64,000 nucleotides of DNA from Streptomyces rimosus subsp. rimosus (GTDB lineage: Bacteria; Actinomycetota; Actinomycetes; Streptomycetales; Streptomycetaceae). Made by a program: the position numbers and the translations under genes. The stretch spans positions 1 through 64,000 of the forward strand of contig NZ_JOCQ01000011.1 of NCBI RefSeq assembly GCF_000720725.1, written 5' to 3'. Within the stretch, counting starts at the first letter, position 1. Each line of letters begins with the position of its first letter. Positions 33,998 to 43,149 of the stretch are shown here, one piece after another. The notes under the pieces are model-generated. The model was not told the DNA's origin, did not search any database, and was given only the letters and a program-made list of their open reading frames with translations.

Positions 33998-36991
33998 TCA
34001 GGCCCCGTACTCCCCAGGACTCCCGGCCCCCGCCAGCTTCCCCGCCACCGCCGCCCGCGACGACACCCCGAGCTTCGCGAAGACGTGCGCCACATGCGTC
34101 TCGACCGTCCGCGGACTCAGGAACAGCCGCTCCGCGATCCGCTGGTTGCTGAACCCCTGCCGGACCAGCTCGGCGACCTCTGCCTCCCGCCGTGACAGGC
34201 CCCCGTCCGCACGCGCCGCCGTACGCCCGGCCCGTACCCCCAGCCGCCGCTGCTCGCGTACGGTCCGGGCGTGCAGCCCCAGCGCCCCGCACGCGCCGAA
34301 CACCTCCGCCGCCCGCGCCAGCTCCGTACGGGCCGCGGCCTTCTCCCCGCAGCGGGCGTGCGCGGTACCGGCCCGCAGCCACGCCCGCGCCGCGGACAGC
34401 CGCTCGCCCGTCGCCTCGAACAGCTCCGCCGCCCGGACCGCGCCGCCCGCCGCCGCGGCCGGGTCGGCCTCCTGGTCCGCGTGGGCCCGCGCCAGCACCG
34501 CGTGGCCCGATCCCGTACCGCCGCCCGGCACCGCCGCGGCCCGGTCCGCCCAGCCCGCCGCCGCCGCGGCACGGCCGCGCTCGGCCTCCGCGTCGGCCAT
34601 CGCCTCGCAGCACACCAGCAGGCAGCTGTGCTCCAGCAGCGGCGAGACGAACGCGTCGCACGCGGCCAGCACCTCCGCCCCGCCCGTGTCCACCTCGTCC
34701 AGCCCCACCAGCGCCAGACCGCGCCCGACGACGCCCAGCCGCGCCCACCACTCCCGGCGGCCGTCCGCGTGCCGGATCGCCTCGTCCGCCAGCGCCAGCG
34801 CGGCCGCCTGGTCACCCGTCCAGCGGACCAGGAGCGACTTCACGGCCAGCGCGAGCGCCACGCACTCGTCGGAGCCGAGCAGCCGCGCGGCGTCCACCGC
34901 GTCCTCGGCCCGGTCCACGGCCTCCGGAAGCCGCCCCGTCCGCCCGTACGTGAACGCCTGCGCGGTCAGCATCCAGGGCGCCAGATAGCTCTGCCCGGTG
35001 GCGTCGGCGATGGCCAGGCTCCGCTCGACCATGCGGACGGCCTGTGGCAGCCGGCCCATCATCGCGTCGATCCAGCACAGGAAGGACAGCGACTCCAGCC
35101 AGGGGGCCAGCTCGGCGTCGGTGGCCTCCTCCGTCAGCCGCTCGGCCCTGCCCGCCAGCTCGCGCGCGGCGTCCAGGTCGCCCGAGCCGTACGCGTGGCC
35201 GAGCCGGAGCGTCACCAGCGGCACCCGGCCCTCGGGCGACGCGCCGGCCCCCTCGGCGGTGCCACCGGCCCGCGACAGTACGGCGGTCAGCCGGTCCAGC
35301 TGCTCGGCGGCGGCCGGGAAATCGGCGCGGATCAGACTGTCGCCGATCAGCTGGAGGTGGAGCGGCACCGCGTCCGCCTGATGCTCCGGCGGCACCCGGC
35401 TCAGCTCGGCGCGCAGCAGCGCCCGGCCCTCCGCCTGCCGGTTGAGCAGCCGCTCCAGGATGGCGCAGAACCGGGCGGCGCGGGCGCGCTGCGCCCAGGC
35501 GTCCGGCGGCAGCAGCCGCAGTACCTCCAGCGCGGTGTCGCGGCCCTGGACGAGCCGTCCGCCGACGCCCTGGAGGCGGGCCAGTTCGACGAGGAGCGCG
35601 AGCCGGTCGGGCGCGGGCCCGGCCGCCGTGCCGCCGGGTTTCTCCGGGAGCAGGTCCAGGGCGGTCCGCAGCCACTGCGCGGCGGTCGCGGGGGACTGGT
35701 ACGCGGTCGCGCGGGCCGCCTCGACGAGCACGCCGACGGCCAGCAGATCGCCGAAGCGCGCCGAGCGGGCGATGTGGCGGGCGCGGGTGACGGTGGGCGC
35801 GTCGCGCTCGTCCAGGGCGGCGGCCACCCGTGCGTGCGCGGCGACCCGCCAGCCCGCGCCGGAGGAGGCGTACGCGAGATGCCGTACGACGGGGTGGCGG
35901 AAGCGGAAGCGCCCCGGCGTGGGCGCGCAGCGCACCACGTCCCGCACCGCCAGCTCGTCGAGGGCCGCGAGGGCTTCCGCCTCGGTCGCCTGGGCGGCCA
36001 CCGCCACCATGCCCGGCTCGAACTCGTCGCCGAGCGTGGCGGCGGCCTGGGCGGCCAGCCGCGCGCCGTCGGGCAGCGCGGCCAGCTCGGCGGCCAGGGC
36101 CTCGCGTACGGGGCCCGGCAGCAGGCCGTCGTCGGCGTCGGCCGGGGTGGCGCTCCCGGCGGGCGCGGCGCCGGCCGGCGCGGAGCGGGCCAGCGCCTCC
36201 AGGTACAGCGGGTTGCCGCCACTGGCCTCGTACAGGGCGCGGCGCCGCCGGGCACCGACGGACGGGCCGAGGAATTTCCCGGTCTCCTGGAGGGTGAGCG
36301 GGGCGACCTCGATTCGGGTACGCAGGCCGGGCGCGGCGTCGGCGAGCGCCGCGGTGAGCCGGGGGCCCGCCTGCCGGGTGCGGTAGGTGACGGCGAGCAG
36401 GATCGGGCCGCGCGGCGCGTGCCGCGCGAGGTGGGACAGCAGCTCCACCGAGCCCTCGTCGGCCCAGTGCACGTCGTCCAGCAGGACGGCGAGGCCGCCG
36501 GGGTCGGCGAGGGCTTCCAGCAGGAGGCGTACGGCGCGGTGCAGGCGGTAGCGGTTGAGGCCGGTGCCGATGGCCGCTGCCTGGTCCGGTCCCGGCCCGC
36601 CGGCCGCCGCCGGACCCTGCCCGCGTCCGCAGCCCGACAGGGACGGGAAGACGTCGGCGAGCAGCCGCGCGCTCTCCGCGTCCAGGGCCGCGCGTACCTG
36701 CTCGGCGCGGCTGTCCACCTGGTCGTCCAGGGCGTCCACGGCCAGGGACAGGGGTACGTCGTTCTCGTACTCGGTGCCCCGGCCGCGCAGCACGGTCAGC
36801 CCGTGCCGGAGCGCGGCCCCGGCGGTCTCGCCGAGCAGCCGGGTCTTGCCCGCGCCCGGGTCGCCGCTCAGATCCACGAGCCGGAACTCGCCCTTGGCCG
36901 CCCGCTCCGCCTCCGCGCCGAGGAGCCGCACGACCTCCGTACGGCCGACGAGCGCGCGGTTGCCGTCGGGGGGTGAGGGGCTGTCGGGCAT
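33998..36991 (-). CDS. LAL-type LuxR regulator (AAA ATPase plus HTH)
   Basis: The 997-residue protein is a large ATP-binding LuxR-family regulator. Walker A is GDPGAGKT (residues 43-50) and Walker B is LAVLLDDVHWAD. A long tetratricopeptide-like helical middle is followed by the C-terminal LuxR helix-turn-helix with GLSRREAEVAELVRQGFSNQ and LSPRTVETHVAHVFAKLG. Such proteins often activate clustered metabolism genes. It lies 164 bp upstream of the oxidase-led operon on the same strand and 153 bp from a divergent hydrolase, so either could be its target. I chose the ATG at 36991 over an upstream TTG. Confidence 0.93.
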   Translation of the reverse strand: MPDSPSPPDGNRALVGRTEVVRLLGAEAERAAKGEFRLVDLSGDPGAGKTRLLGETAGAALRHGLTVLRGRGTEYENDVPLSLAVDALDDQVDSRAEQVRAALDAESARLLADVFPSLSGCGRGQGPAAAGGPGPDQAAAIGTGLNRYRLHRAVRLLLEALADPGGLAVLLDDVHWADEGSVELLSHLARHAPRGPILLAVTYRTRQAGPRLTAALADAAPGLRTRIEVAPLTLQETGKFLGPSVGARRRRALYEASGGNPLYLEALARSAPAGAAPAGSATPADADDGLLPGPVREALAAELAALPDGARLAAQAAATLGDEFEPGMVAVAAQATEAEALAALDELAVRDVVRCAPTPGRFRFRHPVVRHLAYASSGAGWRVAAHARVAAALDERDAPTVTRARHIARSARFGDLLAVGVLVEAARATAYQSPATAAQWLRTALDLLPEKPGGTAAGPAPDRLALLVELARLQGVGGRLVQGRDTALEVLRLLPPDAWAQRARAARFCAILERLLNRQAEGRALLRAELSRVPPEHQADAVPLHLQLIGDSLIRADFPAAAEQLDRLTAVLSRAGGTAEGAGASPEGRVPLVTLRLGHAYGSGDLDAARELAGRAERLTEEATDAELAPWLESLSFLCWIDAMMGRLPQAVRMVERSLAIADATGQSYLAPWMLTAQAFTYGRTGRLPEAVDRAEDAVDAARLLGSDECVALALAVKSLLVRWTGDQAAALALADEAIRHADGRREWWARLGVVGRGLALVGLDEVDTGGAEVLAACDAFVSPLLEHSCLLVCCEAMADAEAERGRAAAAAGWADRAAAVPGGGTGSGHAVLARAHADQEADPAAAAGGAVRAAELFEATGERLSAARAWLRAGTAHARCGEKAAARTELARAAEVFGACGALGLHARTVREQRRLGVRAGRTAARADGGLSRREAEVAELVRQGFSNQRIAERLFLSPRTVETHVAHVFAKLGVSSRAAVAGKLAGAGSPGEYGA

Positions 36992-37143
36992 CGGGCGGGC
37001 CGGTTTCGGTCGGGTGGGCGGAGGGGTGAACGGCGGGTGGCGCCCCAATGGAATATTTTGGTCTATGGCGACTTTTCGGGCAATCCCTCGGGGTGGACGG
37101 CGGGGGCTTTCGGAAGGGCGGGGGCTGAGGAGGCGGGTGCCGC

Positions 37144-38256
37144 ATGCAGCGCCGCATTCCCCTGTTCACGGGCGAAGGCGTCCGGGACGCCGAGGTCGCC
37201 GTGCACCCGTTCGCGGCCGGCGACGGACTGGGGCTCACCCTGACCCGCTACCGCCGCGCACCGGCCGCGGACTCCGCCCCGGCCGACGCGGTGCTGCTCG
37301 TACACGGCCTGACCACGTCCAGCGACATGTTCGTCATGCCCGAGCACGACGACCTCACCAGCTACCTGCTCGACCACGGCTACCGCGACGTCTGGGCCCT
37401 CGACCACCGGATGAGCAACCGCTTCCCGTACGACATGGCGTCCCACCGCTTCACGCTCGACGACGTCGCCCTGTACGACTTCCCCGCCGCGTTCGCCGAG
37501 ATCCGCGCGCACATCGGCCCGACCGCCCGGCTGCACGTGATCGCGCACTGCCTGGGCGGCGTCACCTTCGCCATGAGCCTGGCCGCCGGGCTCGTCGGCG
37601 GCATCGCCAGCGCGGTGGTCAACAGCTCCGCCCTCGTCCTGCGGGTGCCCCGGTGGTCGCGCTGCAAGCTGTACGCGGTCCCCGGCCTGACCGAGTACGT
37701 ACTCGGCCTGCCCTACCTCAACCCCGCCTGGCCGCAGGATGCCCCGTTCACCCGCGGCCGCATGATCGCCCGCCTGGTGTCGCTCTTCCACCCCGAATGC
37801 CGCGTCGGCCCCTGCCACATGGTGAGCGCCATGTGGGGCTCCGGACGGCCCGCGCTGTACGAGCACGCGCACCTGTCGCCGGTGACCCACGAGCGCGTCG
37901 CGGACCTGTTCGGCGCGACCGGCGTGCACTACTACCGGCACATCCGGGCGATGGTGCGGGCCGGCCGGGCCGTGAAGTACCGCCCCGGCGACCCGGCGTA
38001 CCGCGACCTGCCCGACGACTACCTGGAGGCGGCGGCCGGCCTGACCACCCCCCTCCTGCTGACGACCGGTGACCGCAACCACGTCATGGCCGACTCCAAT
38101 CCCGTCTGCCACCGCGAACTGACGGTCCGCGCGCCCGGGATCTCCCGGCTGCGGGTCTTCCCCGGCTACGGCCACCAGGACGTCTTCATGGGCCGGCACA
38201 GCGCCCGGGACGTCTTCCCGCACCTGACCGCGTTCCTGGACGCGCACGCGGGGTGA
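37144..38256 (+). CDS. Alpha/beta hydrolase with Cys nucleophile (GMC-partner type)
   Basis: This 370-residue alpha/beta hydrolase has VIAHCLGGVTFAMS at about 135-148, so the nucleophile is Cys rather than Ser, as in PHA synthase and dienelactone hydrolase. The acid is likely in TTGDRNHVMADSN and the His in FPGYGHQDVFMG. Closely similar domains occur at the C-terminus of large GMC-oxidoreductase/esterase fusions; here a separate GMC gene lies at 40562. I infer action on sterol- or lipid-like esters. The ATG at 37144 starts the conserved RIPLFTGEGV segment. Confidence 0.85.
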   Translation: MQRRIPLFTGEGVRDAEVAVHPFAAGDGLGLTLTRYRRAPAADSAPADAVLLVHGLTTSSDMFVMPEHDDLTSYLLDHGYRDVWALDHRMSNRFPYDMASHRFTLDDVALYDFPAAFAEIRAHIGPTARLHVIAHCLGGVTFAMSLAAGLVGGIASAVVNSSALVLRVPRWSRCKLYAVPGLTEYVLGLPYLNPAWPQDAPFTRGRMIARLVSLFHPECRVGPCHMVSAMWGSGRPALYEHAHLSPVTHERVADLFGATGVHYYRHIRAMVRAGRAVKYRPGDPAYRDLPDDYLEAAAGLTTPLLLTTGDRNHVMADSNPVCHRELTVRAPGISRLRVFPGYGHQDVFMGRHSARDVFPHLTAFLDAHAG

Positions 38257-38275
38257 GGGGTGGCCCAGGGCCGTC

Positions 38276-38779
38276 TCATCGCACCCGGTCGATGTCCCCC
38301 AACGACTCCAGCAGCCCCCGCAGATCCTTCGCCATCCGGTCGCGCTGGGCGCGGGTGAGGCCGGCGAGCAGGCGGTCCTGGGTCGCGACGTTGTCGAGAA
38401 GGGCCTTGTCGACGAGGGCGAGGCCCGCTTCGGTCAGGGTGACGTCGAAGCTGCGGGCGTCGTGGGTGCGGCGGGTGCGGGTGATCAGGCCGCGCTCCTC
38501 CAGGCGGTCCAGGCGCTGGGAGATGGCACCCGAGGTGACCATCGAGGCGTGCATCAGCGCGGCGGGGGTCAGACGGTGCGGCGGGGGACTGCGGCGGAGG
38601 GTGGCGAGGACGTCGAAGGCCGCGGCGTCGAGGTCGTGGCTCTTGTAGGTGGCGCGCAGCTCGGTCTCGATGATGTGCGCGAGCCGCTTGACGCGGCCGA
38701 CGACGGCCATGGGTGACGCGTCGAGGCCGGGGGCCTGTTCGGCCCACTGCGCCAGGACGCGATCTACGTGGTCGGTCAT
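38276..38779 (-). CDS. MarR family transcriptional regulator
   Basis: The 167-residue protein has the MarR winged helix: LDAAAFDVLATLRRSP, then LMHASMVTSGAISQRLDRLE (about 88-107) as the recognition region, and the wing LITRTRRTHDARSFDVTLT. It diverges from the nitroreductase gene, with a 75-bp AT-rich gap holding repeated TTAACGGTT sites. Ligand-responsive repression of itself and of nitroreductase/EamA is inferred. Confidence 0.93.
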   Translation of the reverse strand: MTDHVDRVLAQWAEQAPGLDASPMAVVGRVKRLAHIIETELRATYKSHDLDAAAFDVLATLRRSPPPHRLTPAALMHASMVTSGAISQRLDRLEERGLITRTRRTHDARSFDVTLTEAGLALVDKALLDNVATQDRLLAGLTRAQRDRMAKDLRGLLESLGDIDRVR

Positions 38780-38788
38780 CTGCCCAGC

Positions 38789-38843
38789 TTAACGGTTCCC
38801 TTAATGGTGAGATAGATATTGCCTTAGGGCTAAGTTAACGGTT
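38789..38843. promoter_or_regulatory. Putative MarR operator with two TTAACGGTT repeats
   Basis: TTAACGGTT occurs at 38789-38797 and 38835-38843, 46 bp apart, within the AT-rich gap between the divergent MarR and nitroreductase genes. A CCCTTAA...TTAGGG inverted arrangement lies between them. This is the expected place for a MarR-controlled double promoter. Confidence 0.55.
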
Positions 38844-38854
38844 AGGTTCCTGGG

Positions 38855-39682
38855 GTGATCGAAGAGACTGCATCCGCTTCCGTTTCCGCTCCCGTTTCTG
38901 CTTCCGCTTCTGCTCCCGCATCCGTGCCCGCTTCCCTTCCCGCCCCGCTGTCCGTGCCGACGGCCGTACGGACGCGCCGCAGCATCCGCCACTACCTGCC
39001 CGACCCGCTGCCGCCCGAGCAGCTGACCGAACTGCTCTCCCTGACGCTGGAAGCTCCCTCCAGCTGGAACGTGCAGGCCCGTTCCGTCGTGGTTGTCTCC
39101 GACCGGGAAGGCCGCGACGGCCTCGTCCGGGCCACCGGTGGCCAGCCGCACCCTGGCGAGGCGCCGGTGACGCTGGTGTTCGTGGCCGAGAGCCGGGCCT
39201 GGTGCGGGGACCTGGGCGACATCTACGAGCGGGCGCGCCGCAACGGCGCCTGGAACGAGCAGTTCATCGCCGGGTTCTCGCAGGCGAGCCTGGACTTCCA
39301 CCGGGACCTGGAGGCGCGGGGGCTGCTGCGCGAGTACGCGGTCAAGGACGCGGTGATCGCCGCCACGTACGCGATGCTCGCTGCCGCCTCCATGGGGCTG
39401 GCCGGATCGCCGATGAACGGCTGGGACGAGGCGGAGGTCAAGAAGGTCATCGGCATCGAGGACCGCGACGATCTGCACATCGCGATGCTGCTCCCGGTGG
39501 GCAGGCCCGCGGAAGAACGCCGGCACCCCGGCCGCAGACCCCTCGCGCGCCACGCCTTCGACGGCCGGTACGGACGCGCCCATCCAGTCGCCGCCGACGG
39601 TCCTCAGGGCGGCGGCGAAGGCCCCGCATCCGGTCTCGCCGCCGATTTGTCCCGTACCGCCGCCCCGGCCCCGGTCCGATGA
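38855..39682 (+). CDS. Nitroreductase family protein
   Basis: The 275-residue protein is an FMN-dependent nitroreductase-family oxidoreductase. RTRRSIRHYLPDPLPPEQL (about 40-58) and LEAPSSWNVQARSVVVVSD are the FMN-binding signatures, and GLAGSPMNGWDEAEVKKVIG is the family's C-terminal motif. The first 35 residues are a Ser/Ala/Pro/Val-rich repeat (SASVSAPVSASASAP) from simple TCCGCT-like repeats, so the annotated GTG at 38855 may be too early. It overlaps the EamA gene by 4 bases. The substrate is unknown. Confidence 0.88.
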   Translation: MIEETASASVSAPVSASASAPASVPASLPAPLSVPTAVRTRRSIRHYLPDPLPPEQLTELLSLTLEAPSSWNVQARSVVVVSDREGRDGLVRATGGQPHPGEAPVTLVFVAESRAWCGDLGDIYERARRNGAWNEQFIAGFSQASLDFHRDLEARGLLREYAVKDAVIAATYAMLAAASMGLAGSPMNGWDEAEVKKVIGIEDRDDLHIAMLLPVGRPAEERRHPGRRPLARHAFDGRYGRAHPVAADGPQGGGEGPASGLAADLSRTAAPAPVR

Positions 39683-40650
39683 AGCCCAGCCGAGTCCTCC
39701 TCGACTCCCTCCTGACCGTCCTCGCTCCTTCCGTCTGGGGCTCCACCTACCTGGTCACCACCGAACTCCTGCCTCCGGACCGGCCGTTGCTCGCCTCGAT
39801 GGTCCGGGCCCTGCCTGCCGGGCTGATCCTGGTGGCGCTCGGCCGGACCCTGCCGCGCGGCGTGTGGTGGTGGCGGGCCCTGGTCCTCGGTGTGCTGAAC
39901 ATCGGTGCCTTCTTCTTCCTGCTGTTCGTCGCCGCGTACCACCTGCCCGGCGGAGTCGCCGCCCTGGTGATGTCCGTCCAGCCGATGGCGGTGCTGGCCC
40001 TCTCGGCGCTGGTGCTGAAAGCGCGGGTGGCCCCGGCCCACCTGGTCGCCTGCGTGCTGGGCATGCTCGGCGTGGGTCTGCTGGTGCTCCAGCCGCACGC
40101 CGGGCTGGACGCGGTCGGCGTCGGCGCGGGGCTGCTGGGCGCGGTGAGCATGGCGAGCGGGATCGTGCTCACCAAGCGCTGGGGGCGTCCGGCGGACACC
40201 GGGCTGCTGACCTTCACCGGCTGGCAGCTGACGGTCGGCGGCCTCGTCCTCGCGCCGGTCACCCTGCTCGGCGAGGGGCTGCCCGCCACCGTCACCGGCG
40301 AGAACGTCCTCGGGTTCGCCTACCTCGGGCTGATCGGGGCGCTGTTCGCCTACGCGGTGTGGTTCCGCGGCGTGGAGCGGCTGCCCGCCCTCACCGTCTC
40401 CTTCCTCGGCTTCGCCTCTCCGCTGACCGCCACGGTCCTCGGCTACCTCGTTCTGGACCAGGCGCTGTCGCCCCTTCAGCTCGCCGGGGCGCTGGCCGTG
40501 GTGGCTTCGGTCGTCCTGGCGCAGTACGCGGGGGGCCGTGGTGCGCCGCCTCCGGTACGGCCTATCGCCCCGGCCCGTACGCGTCCCACAGCTCCCCGGC
40601 GAAGAACCGCCCGAACCGGACCAGCCCGGCGAGCGGAGCGGCTCCCGTAG
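39679..40650 (+). CDS. EamA/DMT family transporter
   Basis: The 323-residue protein has two EamA repeats and about ten transmembrane segments, starting at PSVWGSTYLVTTELLPPDRP (about 17-36), with LGLIGALFAYAVWFRGVERL in the second half. It is translationally coupled to the nitroreductase (ATGA overlap). The last 35 codons (Pro/Arg/Thr-rich) overlap the end of the convergent GMC gene by 89 bp. Export of a metabolite or a drug modified by the nitroreductase is plausible. Confidence 0.9.
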   Translation: MKPSRVLLDSLLTVLAPSVWGSTYLVTTELLPPDRPLLASMVRALPAGLILVALGRTLPRGVWWWRALVLGVLNIGAFFFLLFVAAYHLPGGVAALVMSVQPMAVLALSALVLKARVAPAHLVACVLGMLGVGLLVLQPHAGLDAVGVGAGLLGAVSMASGIVLTKRWGRPADTGLLTFTGWQLTVGGLVLAPVTLLGEGLPATVTGENVLGFAYLGLIGALFAYAVWFRGVERLPALTVSFLGFASPLTATVLGYLVLDQALSPLQLAGALAVVASVVLAQYAGGRGAPPPVRPIAPARTRPTAPRRRTARTGPARRAERLP

Positions 40651-42847
40651 CGCGCATGGTGGTGAGCTGCCGGACGAAGTCCAGGCGCCCCACGCGCACG
40701 ACGCCGGTGCAGAGCGGCGTCAACCCGCGCTCCTCGCCCGGTTCGCGGCGGCCCCGGTGGATCTCGACCGCCAGGGTGGTGGTGTCCGCCCACAGGTCGG
40801 GCCCCGGATCGTCGCCCACCTCCTTGCGGCCGGTGAGGGTCAGCGGCCGGCCCCGCGGACCGTCCAGGTGGAGGTGGTAGAGCATCCGGCGGCGCCCCGG
40901 CAGCCCGCTCGGCACGAAGAGGTTGAACCAGCCTTCCCGTACGGGGAGTCGGCCACCCAATGGCTCGCAGTCCACCGACCCGTGCGCGGCGGCCCGGTGG
41001 TCCGGCGCGTCGATGAAGGCGTCCACGTCGTCCACGGTGATGGTCAGACGCAGCGTCAGGGCCGGGCCGTCGGCCAGCGCGCCGCGCATGACCTCGGCGA
41101 ACGTCAGGGCCGTGGCGGGCGCCGGAGCCGGCCGGCGCGCCCGCCGGGGCGGCCGGTTCTCCAGCAGGCGGGTGCTCATCCGGTCCGCCAGCGCCGCGAT
41201 CGTCAGTGACGGATTGACGCCGACCGGTCCGGGCAGCGCCGCCGCGTCCGCCACGTACAGCCGCGGGTGCCCGTACACCTCTCCGTACGGGTCGCAGACG
41301 GCCTCCTCCGGGCATTCGCCGATGGGCGCGCCGCCCACCGGGTGGACGGTGACGACCCGCCGCCACCACCAGATCGGATTGTCCAGGTGGCCCGCCCCCA
41401 TACCGTCGGCGAGCTGCCGCATGGTGGCACGGACGCCCTCGTAGTACGCCCGGCTCGTGGCGGTGGTCCACCGTACGTCCAGCCGGCCGTCCCGCAGCCC
41501 CATGACCCCGTCGGGTACGTCCCGGCCCACCCCCAGCAGCGGCAGCACGCCGGGGAAGCCCTTCCCGGAACCGAGCAGGGCGGCGATCTCGCCGGAGAGG
41601 TTGCTGTCCGGCGAGCCGAGGGCCCGCCGCGTGGCGAGGCCGGCGGCGAGCGCGGCCAGCCGTCCGGCGCCCCCGGCGAGCCGTACGCCCTCCGCGAGCC
41701 AGTTCAGGAAGCCCGGATAGCCGCCGTCCTGCACGATGTGCCCGCGCTCGGTACCGCCACCCGCTTCACCCGGTACCCCGACCACTCCGGTGATCACCGG
41801 CCCCTGGTCGGGGCGCGGCACCGGTGCGCCCTCCCGCCCGTACAGGAACGTCAGCAGGTCGCCGTTGCCGCAGAACCGGGTGCCCAGCGCCGGGCCCAGG
41901 CCGGGCAGCCGCGCGCGGTTGGTCAGCAGCAGGTGGACGGTGCCGTACGTGCCGGCCGCCAGCACCAGGCGGTCGCAGTCGATGTGGTGCCGCGGCAGGT
42001 CGGCGGTGCGCGCCGGGCCACCGTCCGTGTCGTGCATGACGTACCCGACGCGGTAACCGCCCCCGCCCAGCGGTTCCACCGTCACGGCCTGGTGCCCGGT
42101 CCGCAGATCGGCGCCGTGCCGGTGCGCGGCGGACAGGTAGGTGTGGTCGAGGGTGTTCTTCGCGCCGTTGTTGCAGCCCAGGTCGCATTCGCCGGTGAGC
42201 CGGCAGGTGCCGCGCGGTACGCCGTGCAGATTGCCGTACGGCTCGTCCGCGAGCGGCAGTCCGGGGCCCGGCGGCGCCCCGGTGCGTGGCGCGAAGCTGA
42301 CCGCGAGCGGGGCCGGGGACCACGGCAGCCCCGCCTGTCCGGCCGCCTCCCGCAGCGCCCGGGTCTTCGGCGTACGGGCGTACGGCTCGGTCCCGACCGG
42401 GTACGGGACCGGGCGCAGCACCGCCTCCACCGCGGCGTAGTGCGGATCGAGGTCCGCCCGGGACAGCGGCCAGGACTCGTGGCCGCCGCCGGGCAGCTCC
42501 TCCCGCCGCACGAACCAGTGCGCCTCCTTGCGGAGCAGCACATTGGCGTAGATCAGCGAGCCGCCGCCCAGCCCGCTGGAGACGAGCGAGTCGCAGCCCC
42601 GGAACCGCCAGACGTCGAACAGCCCGTACAGCCCCTCGCCCGGGTCCCAGAGGGCCCGCCCCAGCTCGGCCGGGGTACGGGGAAAACTGCCCGGCGGGTA
42701 CGCCCGGCCGCGCTCCAGGACGACGACGGACAGCCCCGCCTCCGCCAGCCGGCACGCCGCCACCGAGCCGCCGAAACCGGAACCGACGACCAGGGCGTCC
42801 ACCCGCTCGGGCCGCCCCGTCCCGCTCCGTCCCGTCGCCTCGGCCAC
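40562..42847 (-). CDS. GMC oxidoreductase (cholesterol oxidase-like)
   Basis: This 761-residue flavoprotein has the FAD motif VVGSGFGGSVAACRLAEAG (about 18-36), SGLGGGSLIYANVLLR (about 92) and the C-terminal VNPSLTIAALADRMS, as in cholesterol oxidases of the GMC family. After about residue 570 a further domain of about 190 residues ends in GRFFAGELWDAYG; in related proteins this is followed by an alpha/beta hydrolase domain that here is separate at 37144. GGGAGGACGG precedes the GTG at 42847. The likely substrate is a sterol or other secondary alcohol. Confidence 0.88.
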   Translation of the reverse strand: MAEATGRSGTGRPERVDALVVGSGFGGSVAACRLAEAGLSVVVLERGRAYPPGSFPRTPAELGRALWDPGEGLYGLFDVWRFRGCDSLVSSGLGGGSLIYANVLLRKEAHWFVRREELPGGGHESWPLSRADLDPHYAAVEAVLRPVPYPVGTEPYARTPKTRALREAAGQAGLPWSPAPLAVSFAPRTGAPPGPGLPLADEPYGNLHGVPRGTCRLTGECDLGCNNGAKNTLDHTYLSAAHRHGADLRTGHQAVTVEPLGGGGYRVGYVMHDTDGGPARTADLPRHHIDCDRLVLAAGTYGTVHLLLTNRARLPGLGPALGTRFCGNGDLLTFLYGREGAPVPRPDQGPVITGVVGVPGEAGGGTERGHIVQDGGYPGFLNWLAEGVRLAGGAGRLAALAAGLATRRALGSPDSNLSGEIAALLGSGKGFPGVLPLLGVGRDVPDGVMGLRDGRLDVRWTTATSRAYYEGVRATMRQLADGMGAGHLDNPIWWWRRVVTVHPVGGAPIGECPEEAVCDPYGEVYGHPRLYVADAAALPGPVGVNPSLTIAALADRMSTRLLENRPPRRARRPAPAPATALTFAEVMRGALADGPALTLRLTITVDDVDAFIDAPDHRAAAHGSVDCEPLGGRLPVREGWFNLFVPSGLPGRRRMLYHLHLDGPRGRPLTLTGRKEVGDDPGPDLWADTTTLAVEIHRGRREPGEERGLTPLCTGVVRVGRLDFVRQLTTMRATGAAPLAGLVRFGRFFAGELWDAYGPGR

Positions 42848-43149
42848 GCCCCGTCCTCCCGGTTCGGCAGCGGCCGCGCGGCCGCTGCCCTCAGTAGAGC
42901 AACGGTGCGCCGCGCCCACATCCGGAGCGGGGCGCCGGGTGCGGGGAACGGGTGCCGGCCGCCCCGTGAACCGTGCGGACGTCCCGTGAACCATGTGACG
43001 GCATGTGTGCGGCGTGACCGGCTGGACAGGAGAACCCCAGAAGTGTTGCGGAAGCGCAGGCACCCGCGAGGGGCGACAAGGTCTGCCGTTTCCCGCCGTG
43101 TGCCCTCGTGAACCGTACGAACGCCATCGCAGCGTTTGGAGGGACCGTC
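42848..43149. other. Intergenic region between the GMC and sigma genes
   Basis: This 302-bp gap separates two divergent genes and should hold both promoters. I see no gene, no repeat and no clear sigma-factor consensus in it. Confidence 0.4.

Noticed and set aside
38866..38945. TCCGCT/TCCCGT repeat tract considered as a regulatory repeat
   Set aside because: It is in frame with the nitroreductase and simply encodes a Ser/Ala/Pro-rich N-terminus, though the start there is uncertain.
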